From assembly GCF_002104995.1 (NCBI RefSeq), contig NW_024468261.1, positions 558,001-622,000 of the forward strand: a stretch of DNA of 64,000 nucleotides, read 5' to 3'. This document shows, piece by piece, positions 43,875 through 53,476 of the stretch. The stretch comes from Linderina pennispora. Its lineage: Eukaryota > Kickxellomycota > Kickxellomycetes > Kickxellales > Kickxellaceae. Under the pieces are notes generated by a model that saw only the letters and a program-made list of their open reading frames with translations, ran no database searches and had not been told where the DNA came from. Position 1 is the first letter of the stretch, and every line of letters begins with the position of its first letter. A program made the position numbers and the translations under genes.

Positions 43875-45335
43875 ATGCCCTGGAACACGCGTGCCCGCAG
43901 CCCCAGCAACGCCAGCTATTCTGGCCCCATCACACGCAAGCGCCAGAAGGTAATCGACCAGCAGAAGGAGCACCGCGAGCGCCTCAACAGTATCCTGCAC
44001 TCTGGCAGTTTCCCCGAGCTACCCACACTGCCCCTGCCCCGCCTGCTCATGCAGCGGCGACTGCGGCAGCTCCCCCAAAGCACGCTCTCCTTGCGCCTGC
44101 TGCCGGCAACGCTGACCGGCGAGATAGTGCGCTCGTCCTCGCGCATCTACAACGCCGGATTCAGCGCCGACGGCAGTCTGTTCTATCAGAGCTCGCAGGA
44201 ATTCAATGTCAAAATCTACAAGGTCGACGGGAACGCACGCCTGCGGCACATCGAGACCATGCAGGCCGACTACGGCCGGTGGACCGTGACCGACACCAAA
44301 ATCAGCAGCGACAACGAGTTTGTCGCCTATTCAGCCGACGACTCGGTCCTGCAGATAGGCAGGCTGGGCGAGCATCCGCAGTCGTATGATTTGTCGACAG
44401 ACGACCTGGAGCCCGACCAGGAGAGCCGCATCATTCGGTCCGCCGCCAGTGTCTGGTCGCTGGCGTTCTCGCCGGCCCGCGGCCATATCGCTACGGGAAA
44501 CAGCGCTGGCGATATAGCGCTGGCGGATTTTTCCTCGCGCAAGCGGCTGTTTCTCGTGCGCGCGCACTCGGAAGACGTCAATTCGATTGCCTTCTTTGAA
44601 TCACACAATCCGCATTTGCTGTGCTCGGGCGGAGACGACTGCACGATCCGGCTTTGGGACACCCGCATACGGCCCAGTTCGGATTTGCCTGTTGGCAACT
44701 GGCATGGACATACCGAAGGCATTACACATGTGGCAGCAAAGGGCGATGGGCGGTACTTGGTCAGCAATGGAAAGGACCAGAAAATGAAGCTGTGGGATGT
44801 GCGCAAAATATCAAACAGCAAGAGCGCCTCCAACCACCTGTACACGGCCTTCGACTACCGGTACTACCATTATCCGCACAACCCGCAGAGGGTCCAGGCC
44901 GCCAACGACCTGTCTGTCATGACATACATGGGCCACACAGTGTACTCCACTCTGATCCGCTGCGCGTTCTCGCCGCTGCATACCACTGGCCAGCGGTATC
45001 TCTACACGGGATCGGCTGACGGCAGCGTGTACATATACAATCTCGATGGAACGCTTAGACATAAGCTCTATACCGAAATGGGCGTGCGCCGCAGCCAGTT
45101 GGGCGTAGCTGTGCGCGATGTATCATGGCACCCAAGCCAGTCGCTCTTAACATGCACGTATTGGACAGAGACATTCAGTGGCATAATGCGGTTCGACCAC
45201 CATGAAGGAGAGTCGGTGGAGATTATTGACAACACTGTGCCTTACCCACAGTCCAACGATGAGTTTGACTCGGACTCGGATAGCTCCAATATCCTGTCCT
45301 CGCCCGGCCGCATGGTGTTTATATTCCCATTCTGA
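43875..45335 (+). CDS. DCAF11/WDR23-like WD40 protein
   Basis: The ORF encodes an intact 486-aa protein. After a basic N-terminus (TRKRQKVIDQQKEHRERLNS) come WD40 repeats, including SSSRIYNAGFSADGSLFYQS, SVWSLAFSPARGHIATGNSA, LCSGGDDCTIRLWDTR, YLVSNGKDQKMKLWDVRK and QRYLYTGSADGSVYIYNLDG. The WDTR and WDVR motifs are DWD boxes, which dock on DDB1. The order and spacing match DCAF11 (WDR23, LEC14B), a substrate receptor of CUL4-DDB1 ubiquitin ligases that in animals controls Nrf-type stress factors. The short insert with YRYYHYPHNPQ is characteristic. It is convergent with an SDR gene, with stops 55 bp apart. Confidence 0.85.
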   Translation: MPWNTRARSPSNASYSGPITRKRQKVIDQQKEHRERLNSILHSGSFPELPTLPLPRLLMQRRLRQLPQSTLSLRLLPATLTGEIVRSSSRIYNAGFSADGSLFYQSSQEFNVKIYKVDGNARLRHIETMQADYGRWTVTDTKISSDNEFVAYSADDSVLQIGRLGEHPQSYDLSTDDLEPDQESRIIRSAASVWSLAFSPARGHIATGNSAGDIALADFSSRKRLFLVRAHSEDVNSIAFFESHNPHLLCSGGDDCTIRLWDTRIRPSSDLPVGNWHGHTEGITHVAAKGDGRYLVSNGKDQKMKLWDVRKISNSKSASNHLYTAFDYRYYHYPHNPQRVQAANDLSVMTYMGHTVYSTLIRCAFSPLHTTGQRYLYTGSADGSVYIYNLDGTLRHKLYTEMGVRRSQLGVAVRDVSWHPSQSLLTCTYWTETFSGIMRFDHHEGESVEIIDNTVPYPQSNDEFDSDSDSSNILSSPGRMVFIFPF

Positions 45336-45390
45336 ACCCAACGTGTAGCATTAAATTAAAACAATGTATATATGATGCCATATGTGGATG

Positions 45391-46152
45391 CTACTGCGCA
45401 TACGTGTCCAGCTCAGGATCTCCATAGGCGACAAACTTTCCTGACAGACTGTGGTCCGCATACAGGGCTAGGTTGCCAATGACGCGCCCCGGTAGCTCAG
45501 CACCAATCTTATTGCCATTAATGTGGTTGAGCGCCGCAGTACCTTCTTCGCCAGACCGCTCGGCGCCATCAATAACCAGATCAAGCATGTCGGTATCGGC
45601 GATTCCTGGGTCAATCACAACTGCCGTAATGCGCGGCTCCTCAAGCCCCAGGAGCTCATTAACATGGTTCAGTGCGGCCTTGGACGCCCCGTAGCTCGAC
45701 ATGTTCAAGAACGGGACCTTGCTGGCAATCGACGTCAGGTTTATAACCCGGCCCTCCGTCTGGCGCAAATGCGGCAGGGACTTCTGGATCATGCCAACCG
45801 GTGCAACGACATTGATGGCCAGGATTTTCGACCACCCACCTAAATCTGTGGTCGCGACCTTTCCGTACGGCTCTACCACGGCGGCATTGTTGACCAGGGC
45901 GACCAGGGTGCCGGTTTTCACTGCTGCAGCCACGGCTTGCTGCTGGACAGCTTCGTCGGTGACGTCTCCGATGACTGGAATAAACTTGGCCGTGTCCGAT
46001 AGCTTTGGGGCCTCCTCCTCAAGGGCAAGCAGCGCGTCGCCATTAAGGGCTAGCCCGACGACAGACACATCCTTGGACAGCAAATAAAGTGCAATTTGTC
46101 TGCCGATGCCGCGTGAGGCGCCAGTGACGATGACAATGTTGTTCAAGCTCAT
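45391..46152 (-). CDS. Short-chain dehydrogenase/reductase
   Basis: The ORF encodes an intact 253-aa classical SDR. The Rossmann motif TGASRGIG is at residues 10-17. NNAAVV is the structural NNAG-type motif, and S..(9)..YGASK contains the catalytic Tyr and Lys (SSYGASKAAL, around 152-161), with the catalytic Ser in LTSIASK. The proline-glycine turn is DPGIADTDM. S. cerevisiae YIR035C/IRC24-type benzil reductases and sepiapterin-reductase-like proteins share this overall plan (LVNNAAVVEP; PGIADTDM), but the substrate cannot be assigned. A TATA element lies about 85 bp upstream. Confidence 0.88.
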   Translation of the reverse strand: MSLNNIVIVTGASRGIGRQIALYLLSKDVSVVGLALNGDALLALEEEAPKLSDTAKFIPVIGDVTDEAVQQQAVAAAVKTGTLVALVNNAAVVEPYGKVATTDLGGWSKILAINVVAPVGMIQKSLPHLRQTEGRVINLTSIASKVPFLNMSSYGASKAALNHVNELLGLEEPRITAVVIDPGIADTDMLDLVIDGAERSGEEGTAALNHINGNKIGAELPGRVIGNLALYADHSLSGKFVAYGDPELDTYAQ

Positions 46153-46232
46153 AGTGGCCAGGAAATACGATTATTGAAGGTATATTGGTTTGCAGGTAGG
46201 GCGGTGAGAGGAGGGACTGCGTAGTATGCGTC

Positions 46233-46239
46233 ATTTATA
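46233..46239 (-). promoter_or_regulatory. TATA box of the SDR gene
   Basis: TATAAAT on the minus strand lies about 81-87 bp upstream of the ATG at 46152. Confidence 0.55.
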
Positions 46240-46766
46240 GCCGTCGGGACTATTGGTGGTTCCCCCCGGGTGTTAGAACCGTGCCATTTTGGTGTCGGTC
46301 TTTTTAAGAAATAGGAAAAATGGCCGGAATCGACTGACAAGCGGATCTGCTATCCTAATTTTGCAGGCATGATGGGCATGAGTGATGGTGCGGTATGCAT
46401 GTATTGCTTGCATACATATGCAAGATCCGCATGACCTTTGGATTTTGCCCGTAATGTCACCTAACATGACTGTTTCATCCGATCAATTAATTGCTGATTA
46501 TTAAAACCAATGCATAAACATAGATATTTGATTCACTGACACCCCCATGAGTCACAACCACAGGCACCTTGGCGAACTATGAGCCCAGTTACCCGCTTAG
46601 CTATCAACACAGCATATTCCACTGTACTCCATTTACCAGCCTGCGTGTTGCTTAACAGCACGTCAGTCCAAGCTACGTAACACATGCACACACACTAGCC
46701 ATGCTCTGACCCGGTCACCATTTAGAAAACATTGCCATTTAAAAGATGCATTTCCTATATTGTCGT

Positions 46767-47075
46767 CTATCCGCCATGCATAGTCGAAATGAAAAGAACC
46801 TTGTCCTTGTCCTGCACCTGGTAGTCATTCTCGCCCTCGACCTCCCAGTCGCTGTCGTTGATCATGACCAGGACGCCGGGCCGCACGGTGTTTTCGGTCG
46901 AAAATAGCTGCGGCTTGTCGGCAACCAGGTTGTCGCGCACATACAGAATCACCTGGCGCACGGTCGTCGGCTTACCATCGGCTGTGGCCGGCAAGGACAC
47001 GGTGGCCTGCCTGACCTTGTCCTTCATGATCAGCTCGAGGCCACCGGAAAACTCGACATCCACGGTTATAGACAT
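46767..47075 (-). CDS. URM1: Ubiquitin-related modifier Urm1
   Basis: The ORF encodes an intact 102-aa protein with a beta-grasp fold. VEFSGGLELIM opens the protein. VRPGVLVMINDSDWEVEGEN, DYQVQDKDKVLFISTMHGG and the C-terminal GG are the Urm1 signature. Urm1 is activated by Uba4 as a thiocarboxylate. It donates sulfur for 2-thiouridine at tRNA wobble positions and can also be conjugated to lysines under oxidative stress. The length fits the family (about 100 aa). It lies on the same strand as the NADPH oxidase gene, whose stop is 157 bp upstream. Confidence 0.95.
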   Translation of the reverse strand: MSITVDVEFSGGLELIMKDKVRQATVSLPATADGKPTTVRQVILYVRDNLVADKPQLFSTENTVRPGVLVMINDSDWEVEGENDYQVQDKDKVLFISTMHGG

Positions 47076-47231
47076 GGTAAGAAAGAATATCGGAGAAGAA
47101 AAAGTAAAAATGTATGGAATGAAAAAATCATGAAAAAAAGATCGTTAAAATGGTACAACATCGAGATGGAGAACCTTTACCACATTTTGGGCAGGGGCGT
47201 TAACAGACAGATGACGGGGAGCGGCATTTCT

Positions 47232-49390
47232 TCAAAAGTTCTCCTTGTTATAGTAGAACTTTGTGCCCTCCTGGCCCTCGCTCGACCACTTCTTGGCAGC
47301 GCTCTCAATGGACGAGCCAAGCTTGACCGGGCCGCAGAAAAACACGCCGACGTCGGTCGCCGGGTGCTTGTGGGCCACAGCCTTGAAAATGGCGTCCATG
47401 TTCGGGCGGCCAAAGTTGGTCGGGCTGCGCAGCCCCGTGATCGGGTCCAGCTCGCCGTTGTTCAGATGCAAATGCTGGGTCTGCATTTCGTTCAGGCGGC
47501 CGGTCAGGTACGTGTGGATCTCGATCATCTGCTCGCCGTCGTTCCGCCCCAGATAGTACGTGTGCATGTCCGCGTCGGTCTCCATCCGCATGTCCTCCTC
47601 CTCCTCAATCGCCTTCAGCAGATCCTGGAACCACTCGAATGACTTGGTGTCCCGCTGCACCCAGAAGAAATACACCTTGCGCAGCCGGAACGCCCCCTCT
47701 GGGTAGCTCAGCCGGTACCAAATCGACTTGAGCACCGACGCAAACGGCGTGCACCCGATGCCCGCGCAGAACAGCATCGCAATCTCGTGGATTGAACACG
47801 TCCTCTGACGCCGACCCAAACGGCCCGTCAATCAGCACCTGCGGCAGCACATTTGCCTGGGCATGCGCCACCGGCGCAACCGGCGGTGGAGTTGCCACCT
47901 CGCCGCTCACGATCGCCTGCAGCTCCTTCATATCCGCCTCGGGGGTCGGCGCCGCGGGATCCGGCTCTTCGCCCTGCTTCAGGTAGTAGTCCTGCAGCTG
48001 CTTCAGCGACGGCATCGGCGGCACCGGCGGGCCCCCACGCATGTCCATGTTGTGGTACGGGCCGCGTGCATCCGACGCCTGCGACAGACGCGACTCCGAC
48101 CCCGGCGTCATATAGTACGACAGGCGGCTCAGCAGGCCCGAGCCCGCCCGGCTCCGCCGCCCGTTCGTCAGGCGCGGCACCGGCGGCAGGCTGTCCGACT
48201 GGTCCACCAGCAGCATCGTGTTTGGGCGGTTCGCCGACAGCGCCGTGTTCTTCCGCCGCCGCGGAATCGGCGCATACCCCATGCTCGGCCGGCTCTCCGC
48301 CTCCCCCGCCGGAACCGCCGGGCGCTGCCCCTCGGTATTCCGCTCCTGCTCCTTCGACTGCTCCAGCGCCTTCCAGTGGTCGCCCTTCGCGCCCAGCGCC
48401 TCGGCAAATGCGCGTGTCCAGTCGCCCACCACGCGAATATGCACAGACACATAGTCCTCCTCCGGCGCGCTCGTCAAGGTAAACGGGTGCCACTGCTCAG
48501 TCGACACCGCCGGGCAGTTCAGGAACGCATACTGCCCGGCCTGGCCCTTGAAGCCCGCTGGCTTGCGGAATTGCACCTCAATGACCTTGCCCGGATGCAG
48601 AATCACCTTCTGCACCTTCATTGCGTTGGCACGCCGGTGAGCCCGCCACTCGCGCGATAGCCGCTCAAACAGATACAAGACGCCGACTCGCCACCCAGTA
48701 CTTCCAGAAGGTCGCGCCGCTCTTGCAGTACGGCGGCGTGTTGGGCTTCAAGAGACAGAACGCCCCGTGGATCGAAAAGCACGCAAAGTACACTACAAAC
48801 AGATGGTGCACGTTCCAGAACAGATTGAAGTGCTTGCGGCGCACCTTGGTGTACCCGGTCACGCCCATCAGCAGAATGCACAGCATCATAATGTGACCGG
48901 TCAGGCCGTGGCCCGTCGCAAACAGCAGCTTCAAGTACGGCGTCCCCGTCTGCTGCGACACCACGTAGTAGTTGTGGTAGTGCGAGCCGGCGTGCACCAG
49001 CGTGAAAAACACTATCGAGTAGCCGATCACCTGGTGGAACAGAATTGCGTGGTCGAACGGAATAATGCGGTTCAGCGGCGTCTTGCGGATCCACGAAATC
49101 ACAGTCCGGCACACCGGAAACAGCACCAGCGCCGTGTCCACGTGCAGAGCCAAGGCCGCCGACCGCGCCGTCAGAAATCCCACCCCCAGCATCTTGTGTG
49201 CGTTCTGCCACAGCGGGTTGTACTGGTAGTTGACCAGGGCCACGGCATAGATGATCACCTGTATCGCCAGCCAGAACCCAAGGTACACGTATTTTTTGCC
49301 GTCATTAATCATCCAGAGCTCGAACCTGTGCAGCAGCGTTGGCGAGTGCTCCCGAACGCTCAGGGCGCCCGTGTTTCGCAAGTCGAGCAT
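47232..49390 (-). CDS. NADPH oxidase (NOX family) with long insert, frame interrupted
   Basis: The ATG at 49390 gives MLDLRNTGALSVREHSPTLL, with no EF-hands, as in fungal NoxA/NoxB. Six membrane segments follow. Heme-binding histidines lie in FHQVIGYSIVFFTLVHAGSH and in LFWNVHHLFVVYFACFSIHG. The FAD domain (GQYAFLNCPAVSTEQWHPFT) and NADPH domain (VLIDGPFGSASEDVF; CAGIGCTPF; VFFCGP) are present, and the C-terminus KFYYNKENF ends in the usual Phe. The enzyme makes superoxide outside the cell or in compartments and drives fungal differentiation. Between FAEALGAKG and VLIDGPFG lies an insert of about 165 residues, Pro/Ser/Arg-rich, where fungal homologs usually have about 35. Added-base frameshifts occur near 48675 and 47795. 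Confidence 0.92.
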
Positions 49391-50100
49391 TGTGTTCGTT
49401 TCAAATAAAATAAAATAAAAAAGGTGTGTCGGTATGGAAAAGAAGATGGAAAAAGAGGTAGAAGTATAGAAAATATGAACGGAGGGGAAGAGAGAGTGCC
49501 GAAAGCACCAAGCAAGAGCAGAGGACGTGAGCTTGTATTTAAAAAAAAAATAAACCAACAATAGAGCGGACGCTGTTTTTTTAATTCGCTTTTTCGAAAA
49601 GGATCCCCCTTTCCTTTCTGAATCGGCCTGGCCGAGTCCATTTTTATACCTGCAGGCTCCCCCTTCTCGCTTTCTAAAAATACAGATAAAAAACCGGACT
49701 TGCTGGCCGGCACGCATTCATTGACATGCCTCTGGCCAACCATTCTCCGCACCAAATCCGCTTGGCGCACACGCATCTAAATAGAGGCTCCTCAGGCCGA
49801 AGTGAGCAAAAGCGCAGCACTGCGCTCTTCTGCTCTCAAAAAAAGAGTAGACAATTGCAAGTCCAAACATCATTCCGTATTGTGCGACACAGCGGATGTG
49901 TTCTGGTATTGCGCGAAGTCAGTGTTGGGCGGGAAAATGATACAAAAAACAGGGATGTGTCTGGTCGGTGTTGGGCAGGGAACCATGAGGCTGGCACAGC
50001 GTTGCCAATCACAATCGGCCGCTGAAATTCGCCAAGGTCGGACGGAGAGGCGGGAATTGGAAGAACAGGCGGAGACATGGATGATCGCCGCCATGGGGTA
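49391..50100. other. Intergenic region
   Basis: This 0.7 kb lies between the NOX start and the 3' end of the HAUS6-like gene. It holds the NOX promoter and leader (A/T-rich runs at 49400-49600). No gene is recognised. Confidence 0.4.
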
Positions 50101-51827
50101 TCAGACTAGGAAATCTGGAACCTCATCTGCCAGCATGCGGTCTATGTCGCCCACTGTCTCCTGGCGCCGCGGCCGTTTGCTCGCACCGTGTACGTCTTTG
50201 CTATGCAGCATAGATGCATCCTCTGCACGTCTATGCTTAAGGCCGTGTGGGGATTCTAGAAAAAGAAGACCGTGTTAGAAACGAAATGCCGCATTTTATC
50301 CCGGAATGAGTTCTCGGCCTATTCATAGGACATGCACGCTTACCTGTGCCCGCATACGATGACGATGGCCTGCTCGCTGATGACGCAGCCCGGCAGCCCG
50401 TCGGCCAGGCTGCATCCAGCACGCTCAGCGGGTACTCCTCTCCGGCCACACCATCCCACATTTCCGCCAGCCGCTGCATCCTGCTGCCACCACCGCCCGC
50501 ATCAACGCTGCTCTTTGCATCATCAGCGCCCAGCTCAGCACGCTCCAGGGCGCAAATAACGCCAGCCATGGGGGAATCTGCAGTTTCCGGCGCCTGCTCA
50601 ACACGCGCATGGATCGCCGCGCGCTGCTGGCCAAGCAGTCCACGCAGGCGCTTCAGGCGCGCAACACGCGCTCCCTGCGCATGGATCGCCGCTTCCAGCC
50701 TCGGCAGATCGTCTTTGACTTTGGGAAGCGGCAAAGTGCCAGCTCCCTGCAGCCTGAAGTCACTGTGGCCTGTCGCCTAAATGCCCATGCAGAGCCGTGA
50801 CGCCCACTGCTGCCATGCGCGCCATTGCCTGCAGATCCAGAGATGTGCCCAGGAACGGCTGGACGCGGTTCTGCGCCAGCCACGTCGCCCACACCCTAGC
50901 CGGTGCCAGCCGCAGGTCGCGGATTCCGTCGAGCCGCACTGGGACCGTCCGCTGCTCCACCACAGCATCAGCCTGCTCGATGGCTGCCCGGTGCGCATCC
51001 ACCCACCCACTGGTCGCCGCCCACAGTCCCCGGGCCTCCTCAGGCCAGCTTCTCCAGCTCCTGCTGCACCTCGGCGGCACTAGCCTCGATTCCTGGCACG
51101 GCAACAGTGCCGGGGCATGCTGAGTTGAGGGCTCGGCGCATCGAGCGGAATGCATGGCGTGTCTTGTCGCGCTCCTCGCGGGCGCTGCCTATTTCGGCTC
51201 GCAGATCCTGCTCGGCTCGCCGCCATGCAGCCTGCGCTTGCATTCTGTCTCTTGTCCAGCCGCGCATACCGTGCCCGGCAGCTCGCCAGCGCCTTGCTTA
51301 TTTGCTCGTGCTGCTGGTGGCTCAGCTTGCCGCGCTCGCCGATTGGCACATCGGCCACAGGCGTGTTTCAGCGCCGGGCGCCATGGGCCATGCAGCAGAT
51401 GAAGCGCCGTGTGTTTCGCCAGCGTCCACAGCATCTCCTCGAACCGCACTCCGCGGCACTCGTCCACGTAGGACCGCCGAACCGGCACGTCTGCGGGCCA
51501 ATTCGCTGTGTCCTTTTTGAACTCCTCCAGCCACTTGAACGAGTGTGACCGGAAATCCCGCGACTGCCGTGGATCGCATACAGGCCAGCAGTCAAAGAAC
51601 TCGCGCCTGAATCGCCCCGCATCCAGCTGTGTGAACAGAAAGTGCAGGATCACCTCTGCTGCCTTGGTGTGGTAGATGCCGTTCTCAAACACTGTGGGCT
51701 CCAGAGCCAATCCCGAGTATGCGCCTGTGCATGCGGCCGAGGGGTCAAACCCCATGCAGAGCAGCACCTGCCAGAACTCTGCCCGCCGAGCTGGATACAA
51801 GTGATCTGATCCGACCACCGACTCCAT
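50101..51827 (-). CDS. HAUS6-like augmin subunit (two exons), frame interrupted
   Basis: The N-terminal domain matches HAUS6: FWQVLLCMGFDP, KAAEVILHFLFTQLDAGRF, RREFFDCWPVCDPRQSRDFR, SHSFKWLEEFKKDTANW and VRRSYVDECRGVRFEEML. HAUS6 is the large augmin subunit whose C-terminus binds the gamma-tubulin adaptor NEDD1, while its N-terminus pairs with HAUS subunits on microtubules. The chosen start at 51827 (MESVVGSDHLYPARRAEFWQ) is the ATG closest to the domain. Coiled-coil pieces follow in several frames (EQRTVPVRLDGIRDLRLAPA; LPRLEAAIHAQGARVARLKR), consistent with added bases. An 88-nt intron (50256-50343, GTAAGC to TCTAG) leads in phase to a last exon coding for SPHGLKHRRAEDASMLHSKD and ending DIDRMLADEVPDFLV. 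Total length is about 545 codons, shorter than animal HAUS6. Confidence 0.75.
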
Positions 51828-52735
51828 GTATAGAAATCGATCTACTACTGAAGATGCTGTTAGCATACATGCATGCGCTGCTTCGAATGCATCCGACACC
51901 CCAGCCTTGCTGTGCAGTCTCAGAACAAACTTCATTTCATAAGTAGGATAGACCGGAGCCAAGGAGCACAAACCAGCACAGGGCAGTTGCTACGAACTGT
52001 GAAAGAAACAATCATTGGAACAAGAGCAACGAGCACACCCGGTTCATACCACATGCATGCACCTCTTTACATCGTGTTAAACCTGTACGCGGTTGCCTTT
52101 ACGACCAGAGCAATCCAGCTTTGCTGGCTGCCCACCCTACTGAGTGCACCCACAAACGAGTACAAAGGGATGGCCGCCTATTATAAAACCGCTGTCTATG
52201 TATGCCCCACAAGACACGCACATGCACGTTCTCTGTATGCATCTGCGTCTGACAGTAAATAAGGGCCCGGTGCTGCTGCTGTGGTCCCCTGACACGCTCT
52301 GGCAATGCCAATTGCCCCGCCAAAGACCGTTTTGCTTTCTCCCTGTGCTATTCGTACGCCTTGGCGATAGCGGCCTATGCCTCAACCCTTTTACTAGATA
52401 ACCATCATCGACCGGCTCACTAAACTAATAGTGCCCACTGGACTGCATTGAGGTACCTACCGAAAGTGTTAATAAAAAGCTTGGTGAATGCGCAAATTGA
52501 AGAGTTGGAATGAAGTGAGGTAGCAAATACTGAGGCACTTGAAGAACGGCTACAAAGCCGATCATATAATCAAATCGGGCATACAGGGATTACGCCTGCA
52601 TTGACCCCGAACAAAGCCGATTCGTATCGGCCAGGATATGTAGACGGCTCATTCATTTATTGTGGATATCTGTATGGAATACCATGCGTTTATATTTGAA
52701 GGTGGAGCTTTTGTTCAAAGAGGAAAGCAATGCCA
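51828..52735. other. Intergenic spacer
   Basis: No gene is supported. Short ORFs (51873-52262 +, 52099-52385 -) carry no motif. No RNA gene is seen. Confidence 0.4.
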
Positions 52736-52898
52736 TTAAAAGAAGTTCGAGACCCCAGCAGCAGCCATGGCAAAAGCTGCTGCCAACAGTAGAGAGAATC
52801 CAGCATGAATGCTACTAGCAGCACTATTCGCTAGACTAGTTTTGCCTACCATTGACATACGACTGGAGGTCCATCACGCGTGCAAGGATTATGATCAT

Positions 52899-53476
52899 TA
52901 GATAGAGGTCACAAAGAAGTTGACCCCAATCAGCGTCATGTTGTTGTTGGCGAAGTAGTTCTTCATGTCAAACTTTTCACGCAAAGCAGAGACACCTCAA
53001 GCCAGGAATCTCTCCCCGGCTGCTCCTGCAAGTGCGAAAACATAAACTGTCGAGCCGCACTCTGGGATTTTTGCCCCGAGATATGGTGTTGCTGTTGAGT
53101 TGCCCTTGGATATGTCGCTTCCCGGAATATTGACAACCAGCCAGTTGCGTGTCAAGCCGTTTGAGCGAACGAAAAATGTATAGTCATCCGCTTCGACAAA
53201 CGCTAGAGTGTAGAACTTTGATGGCTCAGATTCATAGACGACTGCTGGCTCAGTTGAAGTATCGGCTGGGGTTAGGATGATTCCGCTATCGACTGTCCTG
53301 TTGTATGACACGTAGAGCTTTCCCTTGGGCTGAAAGGTGGTTGGAAACTCTCCGTGAATAGTTTTTGACAGCTCCTGATAAACGTTGATAGGCGATTTAG
53401 GGTCATAGGGGATACCAGTATCGGCATTAGCGCCAAAGGCACAGACGAGGGCAGTGAGAATGGTAAAAGTGCGCAT
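52899..53476 (-). CDS. Secreted PEBP-like protein with in-frame stop
   Basis: The ATG at 53476 gives a signal peptide (MRTFTILTALVCAFGANADT). The phosphatidylethanolamine-binding-protein fold follows. ILTPADTSTEPAVVY corresponds to the DPD.P-like ligand loop, NWLVVNIPGSDISKGN is the HW.V.NIPG block, and YLGAKIPECGSTVYVFAL is the Y.GP.PP...HRYVF block. The central His is replaced by Asn (RNWLVVN). Translation stops at TGA 52997-52999, but the same frame continues with GVSALREKFDMKNYFANNNM and TLIGVNFFVTSI to TAA 52899, which is the expected PEBP C-terminus. The TGA may be an assembly error or a real truncation. Downstream on the same strand (52738-52840), a Ser/Ala-rich hydrophobic stretch ending SNFF resembles a GPI-anchor signal and may be a further exon. 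Confidence 0.75.
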
